A DNA stretch of 64,000 bases from Streptomyces sp. CB01201 (lineage in GTDB: Bacteria; Actinomycetota; Actinomycetes; Streptomycetales; Streptomycetaceae): assembly GCF_002803085.1 (NCBI RefSeq), contig NZ_NNBJ01000001.1, forward strand, positions 513,040 through 577,039. The letters are read 5' to 3'. The notes beneath the pieces were generated by a model, which saw only the letters and a program-made list of their open reading frames with translations, made no database searches and had not been told where the DNA came from. The translations under genes and the position numbers were made by a program. Numbering within the stretch: position 1 is the stretch's first letter; the number at the start of each line of letters is the position of its first letter. Below are positions 27,090-34,480 of the stretch, piece after piece.

Positions 27090-28408
27090 GAGCGATGGAG
27101 CGAGTTGATGAGACGTCAGAGAGCTTGATGAACAGCCCAGTTGGAGCCGAGAGGGCCTCCGGTGGCTCTCTGGACTTCGAGAAGCTGTTCGCCGCCCGGC
27201 TGCACGCCGCCCGGGTCCGGCCCTACTTGGCGTCGGCCCTCTTCGCGCTGCACCCCGTGGAAGCGCGGCAGGTCCCCACCATGGCGGTCGACCGGCACTG
27301 GCGGTGCTATGTGTCGCCGGCGTTCGTGGCCCGTATGCCGGTGGAGCAGCTCGCCGGGGTGTGGGTGCACGAGGTGTCGCACCTGCTGAGGGACCACCAC
27401 GGGCGCAGTGACCGGATCGCGCGCGAGCACGGGCTCACGGGCCCGGGCGAACGCCTGCGGATGAACATCGCCGCGGACTGCGAGATCAACGACGACGTGT
27501 ACGGTGACGGCCTCGTCCGGCCCGAAGGGGTGGTGGAGCCGCGTTCGATGGGGCTGCCCGCCGGTGAGCTCATGGAGGACTATCTGCTCAAGTTCGGTGT
27601 CGGGCCGTGCAGTTGGCCGACCACCTGGCTCGACTGCGGCAGTGGGTCCGACGGTCTGGAGCGGGCATGGGAGCTGGGGCCCGGTGGTTCGCACGGGCTC
27701 ACCGAGCAGGAACGGGACGCGGTCCGGTTCCGGGTGGCCGAGGGCATCCGAGGGCGCCCCGGTGCGGTGCCCGAGGGATGGCGGCGGTGGGCGGAGAAGG
27801 CGTTCCATCCGCCGCAGGCGTGGCGGGAGCTGCTCGGGGCGGCGGTGCGCTCGGCAGCCGCCGGGGCGGGCGCGGGGGAGGACTACACCTACGGCCGGCC
27901 GTCGCGTCGTTCGGCCGGGGTGCCCCGTACCGTACTGCCGAGCCTTCGGCGGATGCCGCCCCGGGTGTGCGTGGTCATCGACACATCGGCGTCGGTCAGC
28001 GATGCCGAACTCGGCAGCGCGCTCCTGGAGGTCGCCGCGATCGCGCGCGCCGTGGGCGGCCGGCCCGATCTGGTCAGGGTGCTGCCGTGCGACGCCGCGG
28101 CCCCCTTCGTGCATGCGCTGTGCCGCGCCGAGGGGATTCCGTTGATCGGTGGCGGGGGTACGGATCTGCGCGCCGGCTTCGCCACGGCGCTAGGGTCGAA
28201 GCCCGCTCCCGATGTCATCGTGGTCATGACCGACGGCCAGACGCCCTGGCCGGCCACCCGGCCGCCGTGCCGGACGGTGGTGGGCCTCTTCACCCGTCAT
28301 GGCCCCCGCACCTCCTGGGCCGAGCACGACCCCGACTACGTGCCGGACCGGCCCCCCGCGTGGGCCCGCGTGGTGGAGATCGGTTCCTCGGGTCCGGTCC
28401 GGCGTTGA
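27086..28408 (+). CDS. VWA-like protein with N-terminal metallopeptidase-like domain (DUF2201 type)
   Basis: A 440-residue protein. Its N-terminal half carries HEVSHLLRDHHGRSD, an HExxH zinc-binding motif, near residue 94, and AADCEINDD resembling a downstream metal ligand. The C-terminal third is a von Willebrand A domain with a full MIDAS: DTSAS near residue 298, GGGGTDLRAG, and MTDGQTPW. This arrangement is known from DUF2201-type proteins paired with MoxR ATPases. Peptidase activity is inferred from the motif only. It is translationally coupled to the ATPase gene. Confidence 0.82.
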   Translation: MRAMERVDETSESLMNSPVGAERASGGSLDFEKLFAARLHAARVRPYLASALFALHPVEARQVPTMAVDRHWRCYVSPAFVARMPVEQLAGVWVHEVSHLLRDHHGRSDRIAREHGLTGPGERLRMNIAADCEINDDVYGDGLVRPEGVVEPRSMGLPAGELMEDYLLKFGVGPCSWPTTWLDCGSGSDGLERAWELGPGGSHGLTEQERDAVRFRVAEGIRGRPGAVPEGWRRWAEKAFHPPQAWRELLGAAVRSAAAGAGAGEDYTYGRPSRRSAGVPRTVLPSLRRMPPRVCVVIDTSASVSDAELGSALLEVAAIARAVGGRPDLVRVLPCDAAAPFVHALCRAEGIPLIGGGGTDLRAGFATALGSKPAPDVIVVMTDGQTPWPATRPPCRTVVGLFTRHGPRTSWAEHDPDYVPDRPPAWARVVEIGSSGPVRR

Positions 28409-28437
28409 GGAGTCGTCGTACCGGCGCTGTACCGGCC

Positions 28438-28481
28438 CTCGCACGGCTCTCGCACGGCTCTCGCACGGCTCTCGCATGGCG
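28438..28481. repeat. 11-bp tandem repeats (CTCGCACGGCT)
   Basis: Three perfect copies at 28438, 28449 and 28460, then a fourth diverged copy at 28471, followed to 28530 by looser variants (CTCGCGTGGC, CTCGCACCGCT). They lie between the convergent ends of the VWA and methyltransferase genes and are non-coding. Confidence 0.75.
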
Positions 28482-28551
28482 CGCCCGGCTCTCGCGTGGC
28501 CCTCGCACCGCTCTCTCGCGTGGCGCCCGCTCGGCTCCGGTGCCGCAGATC

Positions 28552-29283
28552 TCAGCGGCGCCCGCGGGCCAGCAGAGCGGAGTGAGGGAGCGCCAACTGG
28601 CCCTCAGGGGTGGAGAATTCGGCGCTGAGCCGCAGGAAATGGCGCTCGATCTCCGCGCGGACGTGCTCCGGTTGGCTCAGGACGGTCCGGCCGATGGTGC
28701 CGATGCCGTCGGCCGCCCCGCGCCACCACTCCTCGGCGCCCGCGATGTGGTTCCAGTGGAGCGGCTCGCAGACCGCGTCCTTGAGGCCGGCCGAGGTGAG
28801 GAGGTCCGTGAGGCCCGCCCCGGTCCTGGGGAAGTCGTCCTCGGGGGCCAGGGCCGGAAGGTGCGACGGACGGGAGGCGCCCGCGGCCTCGACGGCCCGC
28901 CCGAGCAGGGTCTGGCCGGCCGCGGCGGGGACGGCCCAGATCGTCACCGCGATCCAGCCGCCCGGCCGGACCACCCGCCGCAGTTCCGCGAGCGCGGCCT
29001 CGGGGCGGCCCACGTGATTGAGGACGAAGTTCGCCGTCACCGCATCGAACAGGCCCTCCGAGAAGGGGAGTCGGGGCAGTTCGGCCAGATGGATCTCGGC
29101 CGAGGGGACGCTCCGCGCCGCCAGTTCGACCATGCTGATCTCGGCGTCCACGCCGGTCACCCGGGCGCCCCGTGCGCAGGCCGCCGCCGCGACCGTGCCC
29201 GTTCCGGTGCCGACGTCCAGTACACGTACGCCCTCGCGCACGCGGGCCGCGTCGAGCAGTTGCGGGACGGGGTGGGCGCACAC
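28552..29283 (-). CDS. Class I SAM-dependent methyltransferase, 5' end apparently frameshifted
   Basis: This intact 243-residue frame is a Rossmann methyltransferase: VLDVGTGTGTVAAAA (SAM-binding motif I), VTGVDAE, FDAVTANFVLNH and PGGWIAVTIW. It lacks the family's N-terminal helix. That helix is encoded just upstream in a different frame as VLTDFDASERRIWAGRA, preceded by GGAGAGG and GTG codons at 29365/29362. The sequence between, in this frame, reads AAYADSFGK into VCAHPVPQ. One base gained or lost near 29310-29325 would restore a ~270-residue protein. So this is a real frameshift or a sequence error; the listed start is the first GTG in the intact frame. Confidence 0.75.
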   Translation of the reverse strand: MCAHPVPQLLDAARVREGVRVLDVGTGTGTVAAAACARGARVTGVDAEISMVELAARSVPSAEIHLAELPRLPFSEGLFDAVTANFVLNHVGRPEAALAELRRVVRPGGWIAVTIWAVPAAAGQTLLGRAVEAAGASRPSHLPALAPEDDFPRTGAGLTDLLTSAGLKDAVCEPLHWNHIAGAEEWWRGAADGIGTIGRTVLSQPEHVRAEIERHFLRLSAEFSTPEGQLALPHSALLARGRR

Positions 29284-29365
29284 CTTGCCGAAGCTGTCCG
29301 CGTACGCCGCGCGCCCGGCCCGCCCAGATGCGCCGCTCGCTCGCGTCGAAGTCCGTCAGCACCAC
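29284..29365 (-). pseudogene. Out-of-frame 5' portion of the methyltransferase gene
   Basis: This holds the probable true start (GTG 29365 or 29362 after GGAGAGG) and the N-terminal helix TDFDASERRIWAGRA, shifted one frame from the rest of the methyltransferase. Confidence 0.55.
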
Positions 29366-29448
29366 CCGCACCACCTCTCCCGGCCGTACCCCCGCGGGCA
29401 CTTCGGGCACCCTACGCGAGTCGGCCCGGGCCCCGGGCGGGCGGTCGC

Positions 29449-29676
29449 TCAGGCCGTGAGCACCGAGTCGTCGAAGGTGCGGGCCCCGGGCAGCCGGTGG
29501 CGTGCGGCGATGACGGCGGCGTCGATGTCCCTGGTGCCGGTCGACACGCAGAGGGTGTACGTCACGTCGTCCAGGCGCTGCCGTGTCACCTCGTCGCCGT
29601 CGGCGGCGTTGAGGGAGACGAGGACCTGGTACTCGTCGAGCAGGTCACGGAGCACGACCGGATGCGCCATCAGCAT
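29449..29676 (-). CDS. DUF5133 domain protein
   Basis: A 75-residue protein matching the streptomycete DUF5133 pattern: MLMAHPVVLRDLLDEYQVL at the start and TRQRLDDVTYTLCVSTGTRDIDAAVIAARHRL in the C-terminal half. The function is unknown; members often sit near regulatory genes. I chose ATG 29676, where the conserved family start lies and GAAGGG precedes. A GTG at 29712 with GGGAG upstream would add 12 residues. Confidence 0.8.
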   Translation of the reverse strand: MLMAHPVVLRDLLDEYQVLVSLNAADGDEVTRQRLDDVTYTLCVSTGTRDIDAAVIAARHRLPGARTFDDSVLTA

Positions 29677-29836
29677 GGGTGGGGCCCTTCGGTGGAGGGT
29701 CGAGACGTTCACGATGTGCTGCTCCCGTGCCCCGCTTCGTCCGCTCTACACGCGGTGGCACAGCGGACGTTGCGGAGCGGGTGTCCCAAGTGCCCGCGTA
29801 CGCACGGGATTTCCCGGGGCGCGCGGCGCTGCCCGG

Positions 29837-30832
29837 TCAGGTGGTGCCGGGGCGCGTCGTGAGGGAGGTCAGGACCTCGTGGGCCAGACCCCGGGCGAGT
29901 TCCACCTTGTACGCGTTGTGCCGCAGCGGGACCGCGTCGGCCAGTTCCGCCTCGACCGCCCGCTCGACGGCCTCGGGAGTGGGCGACGTGCCGAGCAGCG
30001 CGGCCTCGGTCCGCCGCGCTCGCCACGGCCGGTGCGCGAGACCCCCGAAGGCGACGGCGACCTGGCGCACCACACCCCGCTCCAGTCGCACCACGGCGGC
30101 GACGGAGGCCAGCGCGAACGTGTAGCCCGCCCGGTCCCGGGCCTTGCGGTAGCGGGAGACGCACCCCGCCGGTGCGGCCGGAAGGAGCACCGCCGTGACG
30201 AGTTCGCCGGGCCGCATCACGGTCTCCAGGTCGGGCCGGTCCTGCGGCAGCCGGTAGAACTCCGTCAGCGGGACGCTCCGTACCCCGCCGGGACCCACCA
30301 GCTCGACCACCGCGTCGAGCGCGGCCAGCGCCACCGCCAGGTCGGACGGATGGGTCGCCACACAGTGCGAGGAGTGACCGAGGATCGCGTGCTCGCGGTT
30401 CACCCCCTCGATGGCCCCGCACCCGCTCCCCGGCACCCGCTTGTTGCAGGGCCTCGACAGGTCCTGGAAGTAGCCGCACCGGGTGCGCTGCAAGAGGTTG
30501 CCCGCGGTGGTCGCCATGTTGCGCAGCTGGCCCGAGGAGCCACTGAGCAGGGCCTGCGCCAGAACGGGATAGTGCTCCCCGACCGCCCGATGGGCGGCGA
30601 GGTCGCTGTTGCGCGCGGTCGCGCCCACCCGCAGCGAGCCGTCCGGCTGTTCCTCGATCGCGTCGAGCGAGAGACGGGTGAGGTCGACCAGGATGTCCGG
30701 GCGTTCGACGCCGAGCTTCATCAGGTCGACGAGGTTGGTGCCGCCGCCCAGATAGCGGGCCTCGGGACGGCCGCCGTGGGCGGCGGCCGCCTCCTTCAGG
30801 GTCCGGGGATTCACATAGGAGATGGGCTTCAC
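29837..30832 (-). CDS. FAD-binding subunit of a xanthine/aldehyde dehydrogenase-type molybdoenzyme (YagS/PaoB-like)
   Basis: A 331-residue CO-dehydrogenase-M-type flavoprotein subunit. FAD-binding motifs are YLGGGTNLVDLMK near residue 27 and ATTAGNLLQRTRC near residue 107. The following Cys-rich insert (RCGYFQDLSRPCNKRVPGSGCGA) matches the loop that binds an extra 4Fe-4S cluster in the E. coli periplasmic aldehyde oxidoreductase subunit PaoB. The GTG start overlaps the stop of the 2Fe-2S subunit by 4 bp. The molybdenum-cofactor subunit, which should follow, is not there: the next gene downstream is DUF5133. Confidence 0.85.
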   Translation of the reverse strand: MKPISYVNPRTLKEAAAAHGGRPEARYLGGGTNLVDLMKLGVERPDILVDLTRLSLDAIEEQPDGSLRVGATARNSDLAAHRAVGEHYPVLAQALLSGSSGQLRNMATTAGNLLQRTRCGYFQDLSRPCNKRVPGSGCGAIEGVNREHAILGHSSHCVATHPSDLAVALAALDAVVELVGPGGVRSVPLTEFYRLPQDRPDLETVMRPGELVTAVLLPAAPAGCVSRYRKARDRAGYTFALASVAAVVRLERGVVRQVAVAFGGLAHRPWRARRTEAALLGTSPTPEAVERAVEAELADAVPLRHNAYKVELARGLAHEVLTSLTTRPGTT

Positions 30833-31419
30833 ACGACCACGTCCTGTCCGGCGCCGGCCCCGTTCGGATAGGCCCCGCAGCGGCACAGATGGCCGCTCAG
30901 CCGGTCCCGTACCTCGTCGGCGGTCAGCCGCACGGGCGCGTCCGCCGGCAGGTCGATCTCGGTGACGACCGAGGTCCCCGGTGCGTCGCCGGCTGCCGGT
31001 GCCTCCGTGGCGGGCCGGTGCTGCTCCGGCGCGCAGTACGCGCACCGGAGCACGTCCCGGTCCTCCGCGGCCCGGCGCAGCGGATGCCGGCCGTCGTCCG
31101 CGTCCGCCGCCACGAGACCTTCGACCGTGATGATCTCGCGGCCCTCCTGGGCCACGGCGAGCAGCAGACAGCTGTTGACCCGGCGGCCTTCGAGCAGCAC
31201 CGTGCAGGTGCCGCAGAGGCCGTCGTCGCAGCCCTTCTGCGAGGCGGTCAAACCCAGGGCCTCCCGGAGCGCCTCAAGCAGCGTGGCGCTGTGTTCCAGC
31301 TCGACCCGGTGGTCGGCGTCGTTGACCCGCAGGGTCACCCGTGACTCCGTCACCGCGTGGCGAGCGCCCCGGGCGGCGGGCCCGGGGCCGTGTGCACTTC
31401 GGCCGTTTCTTGCTTCCAT
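30829..31419 (-). CDS. 2Fe-2S subunit of a xanthine/aldehyde dehydrogenase-type enzyme (YagT/PaoA-like)
   Basis: A 196-residue iron-sulfur subunit. The plant-ferredoxin-type cluster is KGCDDGLCGTCTVLL plus a later Cys in RVNSCLLL. The second cluster domain keeps CAYC and HLCRCGAYPN, but the usual CxxCTPGxxM stretch between them is replaced by CAYCAPEQHRPATEAP and an insert, so it looks degenerate. It transfers electrons between molybdopterin and FAD subunits. ATG 31419 has GAGGAG at 10 nt; a GTG at 31353 is an alternative. It is coupled to the FAD subunit. Confidence 0.82.
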   Translation of the reverse strand: MEARNGRSAHGPGPAARGARHAVTESRVTLRVNDADHRVELEHSATLLEALREALGLTASQKGCDDGLCGTCTVLLEGRRVNSCLLLAVAQEGREIITVEGLVAADADDGRHPLRRAAEDRDVLRCAYCAPEQHRPATEAPAAGDAPGTSVVTEIDLPADAPVRLTADEVRDRLSGHLCRCGAYPNGAGAGQDVVV

Positions 31420-31533
31420 CGTTCACGAGCTCCTCGATCCGGACAGTCAGCGGCCTGACCGCAGATCCACCCTCGTACAGCTCATGCCCTCCGGCATCTT
31501 GGCCGTGGCAACCCGACGAACGGGGGCGGCCCG

Positions 31534-32241
31534 CTACCAGGGCAGCCGGCCGTGGGCGTCGAAGTAGCCGCCGCTGGGGCCGTCCGGGCCCACCGAGGCC
31601 ATGCGGACGATGATGTCGGCGCCCTGTTCGACCGTCTGGAGGCCGGTGTTGCCGTTCAGATCGGTCTTGGTGAAGCCGGGTTCGACCGCGTTGATCCGCA
31701 TCGCCGGGAACGCCTTCGCGTACTGGACGGTGACCATGTTGACCGCGGTCTTCGACGCCGGGTAGGCCACCCCCGGGTAGCCGTACGCGGGTGACGTCTC
31801 GTCGCCGACGAGGGCCAGCGACGCCAGGCCGCTGCTGACATTGACGATGACGGGCGCCGCCGAGCGTTCGAGCAGCGGGAGGAACGCGTGGATGACGCGG
31901 ACCGTGCCGAAGACGTTCGTCTCGAACACGTGCCGCATCTGGTCGGCGGTCACCTCGGCGGCGCCGGGCACGCTGTTGCCCGCGCCCCGGACCTCGATGC
32001 CCGCGTTGTTGATGAGTACGTCCAGACCGCCGGCGGCCTCGATCGTCGCCGCCGCGGCACGTACGGACTCCTCGTCGGTGACGTCGACGCGGACGGTCCG
32101 CGCGCCGAGGCGCTCCGCGGCGAGACGGCCGCGCTCCTCGTCGCGGCTGCCGACGTAGACGGTGTGGCCCGCGGCCACGAGACGGCGGGCCGTCTCGAAG
32201 CCCAGGCCCTTGTTCGCTCCGGTGATCAGTGTGGTGGTCAT
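31534..32241 (-). CDS. Short-chain dehydrogenase/reductase
   Basis: A 235-residue classical SDR: cofactor motif TGANKGLG at residues 7-14, NNAG in DVLINNAGIEV, catalytic Ser in VNVSSGLA, and YPASK (Tyr-x3-Lys). The N-terminal motif suggests NADP. The substrate is unknown. It is divergent from an MmyB-type regulator across 103 bp containing a palindrome, so it is probably that regulator's target. ATG at 32241. Confidence 0.88.
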   Translation of the reverse strand: MTTTLITGANKGLGFETARRLVAAGHTVYVGSRDEERGRLAAERLGARTVRVDVTDEESVRAAAATIEAAGGLDVLINNAGIEVRGAGNSVPGAAEVTADQMRHVFETNVFGTVRVIHAFLPLLERSAAPVIVNVSSGLASLALVGDETSPAYGYPGVAYPASKTAVNMVTVQYAKAFPAMRINAVEPGFTKTDLNGNTGLQTVEQGADIIVRMASVGPDGPSGGYFDAHGRLPW

Positions 32242-32288
32242 GGCTCCATGCTGCGGTGCACCGGCGCCGGCAGACAGCCGTCCGATGT

Positions 32289-32311
32289 TCCTGGGACTGC
32301 CAGTACCAGGA
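32289..32311. promoter_or_regulatory. 23-bp near-perfect palindrome, likely operator
   Basis: Outer arms TCCTGG (32289-32294) and CCAGGA (32306-32311), with inner arms ACTG and CAGT around a central C. Ten of eleven base pairs match. It lies midway between the divergent SDR and HTH regulator genes. Confidence 0.6.
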
Positions 32312-32344
32312 CGCGCCGGAGCGCGGCGGTGCACAGTGGGAACC

Positions 32345-33178
32345 ATGGTGAGCACGGAGTTCGGACGGATGGTGCGGCACCGGCGCGACCGGGTCTCCCC
32401 GGAGGCGGCCGGCCTGCCCGCGGGCGGCCACCGGCGGGCGGCCGGCTTGCGCCGCGAAGAGCTGGCGCTGCTCGCCGGCATCTCGGTCGACTACGTGACC
32501 CGCCTCGAACAGGGCCGCGCGACACATCCCTCGGACCAGGTCGTCGAGGCGCTCGCGAGGGCGTTGCGCCTGTCGAGTGCGGAACGGGAGCGGTTCTTCT
32601 ACGCCGCCGGGCTCGTGCCGCCGGGGCAGGGCACGGTGCCCGCCCACATCACGCCCAGTGTGCACCGCATGCTGGACCGGCTGAGCGGCACGCCCGTCGC
32701 GGTCTTCGACGCCTCGTGGACCCTGCTGCTGGCCAACCCGCTGCACACGGCGTTGCTGGGGGAGCGCCGGGGCCGCGCGCGCAACGCCGTGTGGCGGGCC
32801 TTCGCCGGGGCGGCCGACGACCGGGTCCGCCACACCTCGCAGTCCCGGCTCGCGCTGGAGACCGCGGTGGTCTGCGACCTGCGCGACGCGGCCCGGCGCT
32901 ACCCCGCCGACCGGCGGCTGCGGGACCTGGTCGCCGAGCTGCGCGGGGCCAGTGCGCGGTTCGCCGAGCTGTGGGACGCGGGAGCCGTGGGGCATCATGA
33001 GGCGTCCCAGAAGCTCATCGACCATCCCGTGGTGGGCCCGGTGACCCTGGACTGCGACGTCCTGAACGTCGCCGGAAGCGATCTGCGGATCATGGTCTAC
33101 ACGGCCGAGCCCGGCACCCGGGACGCCGAGCGCCTGGAGCTTCTCGCGGTGGTGGGGACCCAGACGCTGGTGGAGTAG
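32345..33178 (+). CDS. XRE-family regulator with MmyB-like ligand domain
   Basis: A 277-residue protein with an N-terminal helix-turn-helix (RRAAGLRREELALLAGISVD and YVTRLEQGRATHPSDQVVEALARALRL, about residues 30-80) and a C-terminal MmyB-type sensor domain (VAVFDASWTLLLANPL ... HPVVGPVTLDCDVLNVAGSDLRIMVYTAEPGT). Members bind hydrophobic ligands and commonly control a divergent SDR gene, the arrangement seen here. The ATG at 32345 is followed by a GTG at 32348; either could serve. Confidence 0.88.
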   Translation: MVSTEFGRMVRHRRDRVSPEAAGLPAGGHRRAAGLRREELALLAGISVDYVTRLEQGRATHPSDQVVEALARALRLSSAERERFFYAAGLVPPGQGTVPAHITPSVHRMLDRLSGTPVAVFDASWTLLLANPLHTALLGERRGRARNAVWRAFAGAADDRVRHTSQSRLALETAVVCDLRDAARRYPADRRLRDLVAELRGASARFAELWDAGAVGHHEASQKLIDHPVVGPVTLDCDVLNVAGSDLRIMVYTAEPGTRDAERLELLAVVGTQTLVE

Positions 33179-33180
33179 AG

Positions 33181-33209
33181 AGGGCCAAGGGGTGCCCCCC
33201 CTTGGCCTT
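33181..33209. terminator. Bidirectional terminator
   Basis: GGCCAAGGGG (33183-33192) pairs exactly with CCCCTTGGCC (33198-33207) across a 5-nt loop, with AG/TT extending the base. It lies between the convergent regulator and SnoaL-like genes. Confidence 0.8.
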
Positions 33210-33240
33210 GGCGGTCCGGTGGGAACCGTCCGGGCCCGCG

Positions 33241-33672
33241 CTAGCGCTCCGCGGGCGCCGGTGCGAGGCCGTCCTCCACGAGGCCGGCCAGGACCGCCTG
33301 GCCCAGGGCGTGCACGGCGGACTGCGGGCGGACCATCACGGTGAACTCCTTGATCAGCCCGGCCTCGTCGAACTGGAGCAGATCGATGCCGTGGATCTGC
33401 TTGCCGCCCACCGTCGCGCGGAAGGGCAGGATCACCGAGGGCGCCTGCTCGCCGTCGGCGCTGGTCTCGGCCGTGCCCTCGAAGCGGCCGACGTACCGCA
33501 GGTCCTCGAAGGTGCGCACCAGGACCCCGAAGAGTCCGAGCACCATCGCCCTGCCCTCGAACGGCACGAACTTCACCGGGCTGTAGAGCCGGACGTCTTC
33601 GGTGAACAGGCCTTCCAGCGCGGCGAGATCGCGCTTCTCCACGGCGGCGCGGAAGCGTTCGGCGGTCTCCAT
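33241..33672 (-). CDS. SnoaL-like / NTF2-fold protein regulated by PadR
   Basis: A 143-residue NTF2-fold protein (ERFRAAVEKRDLAALEGLFTEDVRLYSPV, FEGTAETSADGEQAPSVILPF, KQIHGIDLLQFDEAGLIKEFTVMVRP). Similar proteins are often isomerase-, cyclase- or binding-like. GGAGG 4 nt before ATG 33672 sets the start; the longer frame to 33711 runs into the operator. It is divergent from a PadR regulator gene, with an extended palindrome between them. Confidence 0.8.
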   Translation of the reverse strand: METAERFRAAVEKRDLAALEGLFTEDVRLYSPVKFVPFEGRAMVLGLFGVLVRTFEDLRYVGRFEGTAETSADGEQAPSVILPFRATVGGKQIHGIDLLQFDEAGLIKEFTVMVRPQSAVHALGQAVLAGLVEDGLAPAPAER

Positions 33673-33704
33673 GTGTCCTCCATGCGCATGCTGATGCTTA
33701 CTGA

Positions 33705-33738
33705 TACTCAAGAAAATGACTAGTCAGTTTCATGAGTA
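33705..33738. promoter_or_regulatory. Extended dyad operator between the PadR gene and its target
   Basis: TACTCA, 6 nt, TGACTAGTCA, 6 nt, TGAGTA: a symmetric 34-bp dyad centred at 33721/33722. Even the two 6-nt spacers pair at four of six positions. The block is A/T-rich against the background. It probably binds the PadR protein encoded at 33778 and represses both divergent genes. Confidence 0.7.
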
Positions 33739-33777
33739 CTATGCAGGGACGGAACCGCACAAGGGAAGGGGGCTCCG

Positions 33778-34347
33778 GTGGCTCTGCGACATGCGGTGCT
33801 CGCCGCGCTGCTGGACGGCGAGTACAGCGGATACCAACTGGCCAAGGCCTTCGACATCGGTGTCGCGAACTTCTGGCACGCCCTGCCCCAGCAGCTGTAC
33901 GCCGAGCTCGCCAAGCTGGAGAAGGACGGTTTGGTGGCCGGGCGCCAGGTGGTCCAGGAGACCCGGCCCACCAAGCGCCTCTTCCACGTCACGGAGGCCG
34001 GCCGCGCCGAACTGGAGGCGTTCGCGGCCGCGGCGGCGAAGCCCTCGTTCATCCGCGACGATCTGCTCGTCAAGGTGCAGGCGGCGGACCGTGTCGGCAC
34101 CGGCCCGGTGATCGGGCAGCTGGAGGAGCGGGCAACGGCCGCCGACGCCAAGATCGAGCTACTGGGCGTGCTCCTGCGCCAGTTGAGGGGCGAGGCCGAC
34201 GAGGAGGAGTTCCTGTTGCGCGGCGAGCGGATCGGCCCGTATCTGACCTGTCTGCGCGGTCTGGCCTTCGAGCGGGAGCACCGGGACTGGTGCCGTCGGA
34301 TCGCGGCTGTCCTGCGGGAGCGACAGAAGATCAACGCCCAGGGATGA
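33778..34347 (+). CDS. PadR-family transcriptional regulator
   Basis: A 189-residue PadR protein: winged-helix N-terminal domain (ALRHAVLAALLDGEYSGYQLAKAF, QLYAELAKLEKDGLVAGR, RLFHVTEAGRAELEAF) and a C-terminal coiled-coil dimerisation domain (QLEERATAADAKIELLGVLLRQL). PadR regulators repress genes for detoxification or efflux and release DNA on ligand binding. AAGGGGG precedes the GTG start. The divergent SnoaL-like gene and the shared dyad identify a likely target. Confidence 0.9.
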   Translation: MALRHAVLAALLDGEYSGYQLAKAFDIGVANFWHALPQQLYAELAKLEKDGLVAGRQVVQETRPTKRLFHVTEAGRAELEAFAAAAAKPSFIRDDLLVKVQAADRVGTGPVIGQLEERATAADAKIELLGVLLRQLRGEADEEEFLLRGERIGPYLTCLRGLAFEREHRDWCRRIAAVLRERQKINAQG

Positions 34348-34480
34348 ACCGGCCCCTGCCACACATCGGTGCAGGTGACGGTGTGGGCCGACCGGAGGGG
34401 GCGCACAAGCCGGGCTTGGTTACGCTGGGCGGCGACCACATATCGTGCAGCGGAACCGTGAAGCGGAACAAGGAGCAGAC

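Noticed and set aside
28438..28530. Possible CRISPR-like repeats
   Set aside because: The 11-bp units are contiguous, with no spacers and no cas genes.
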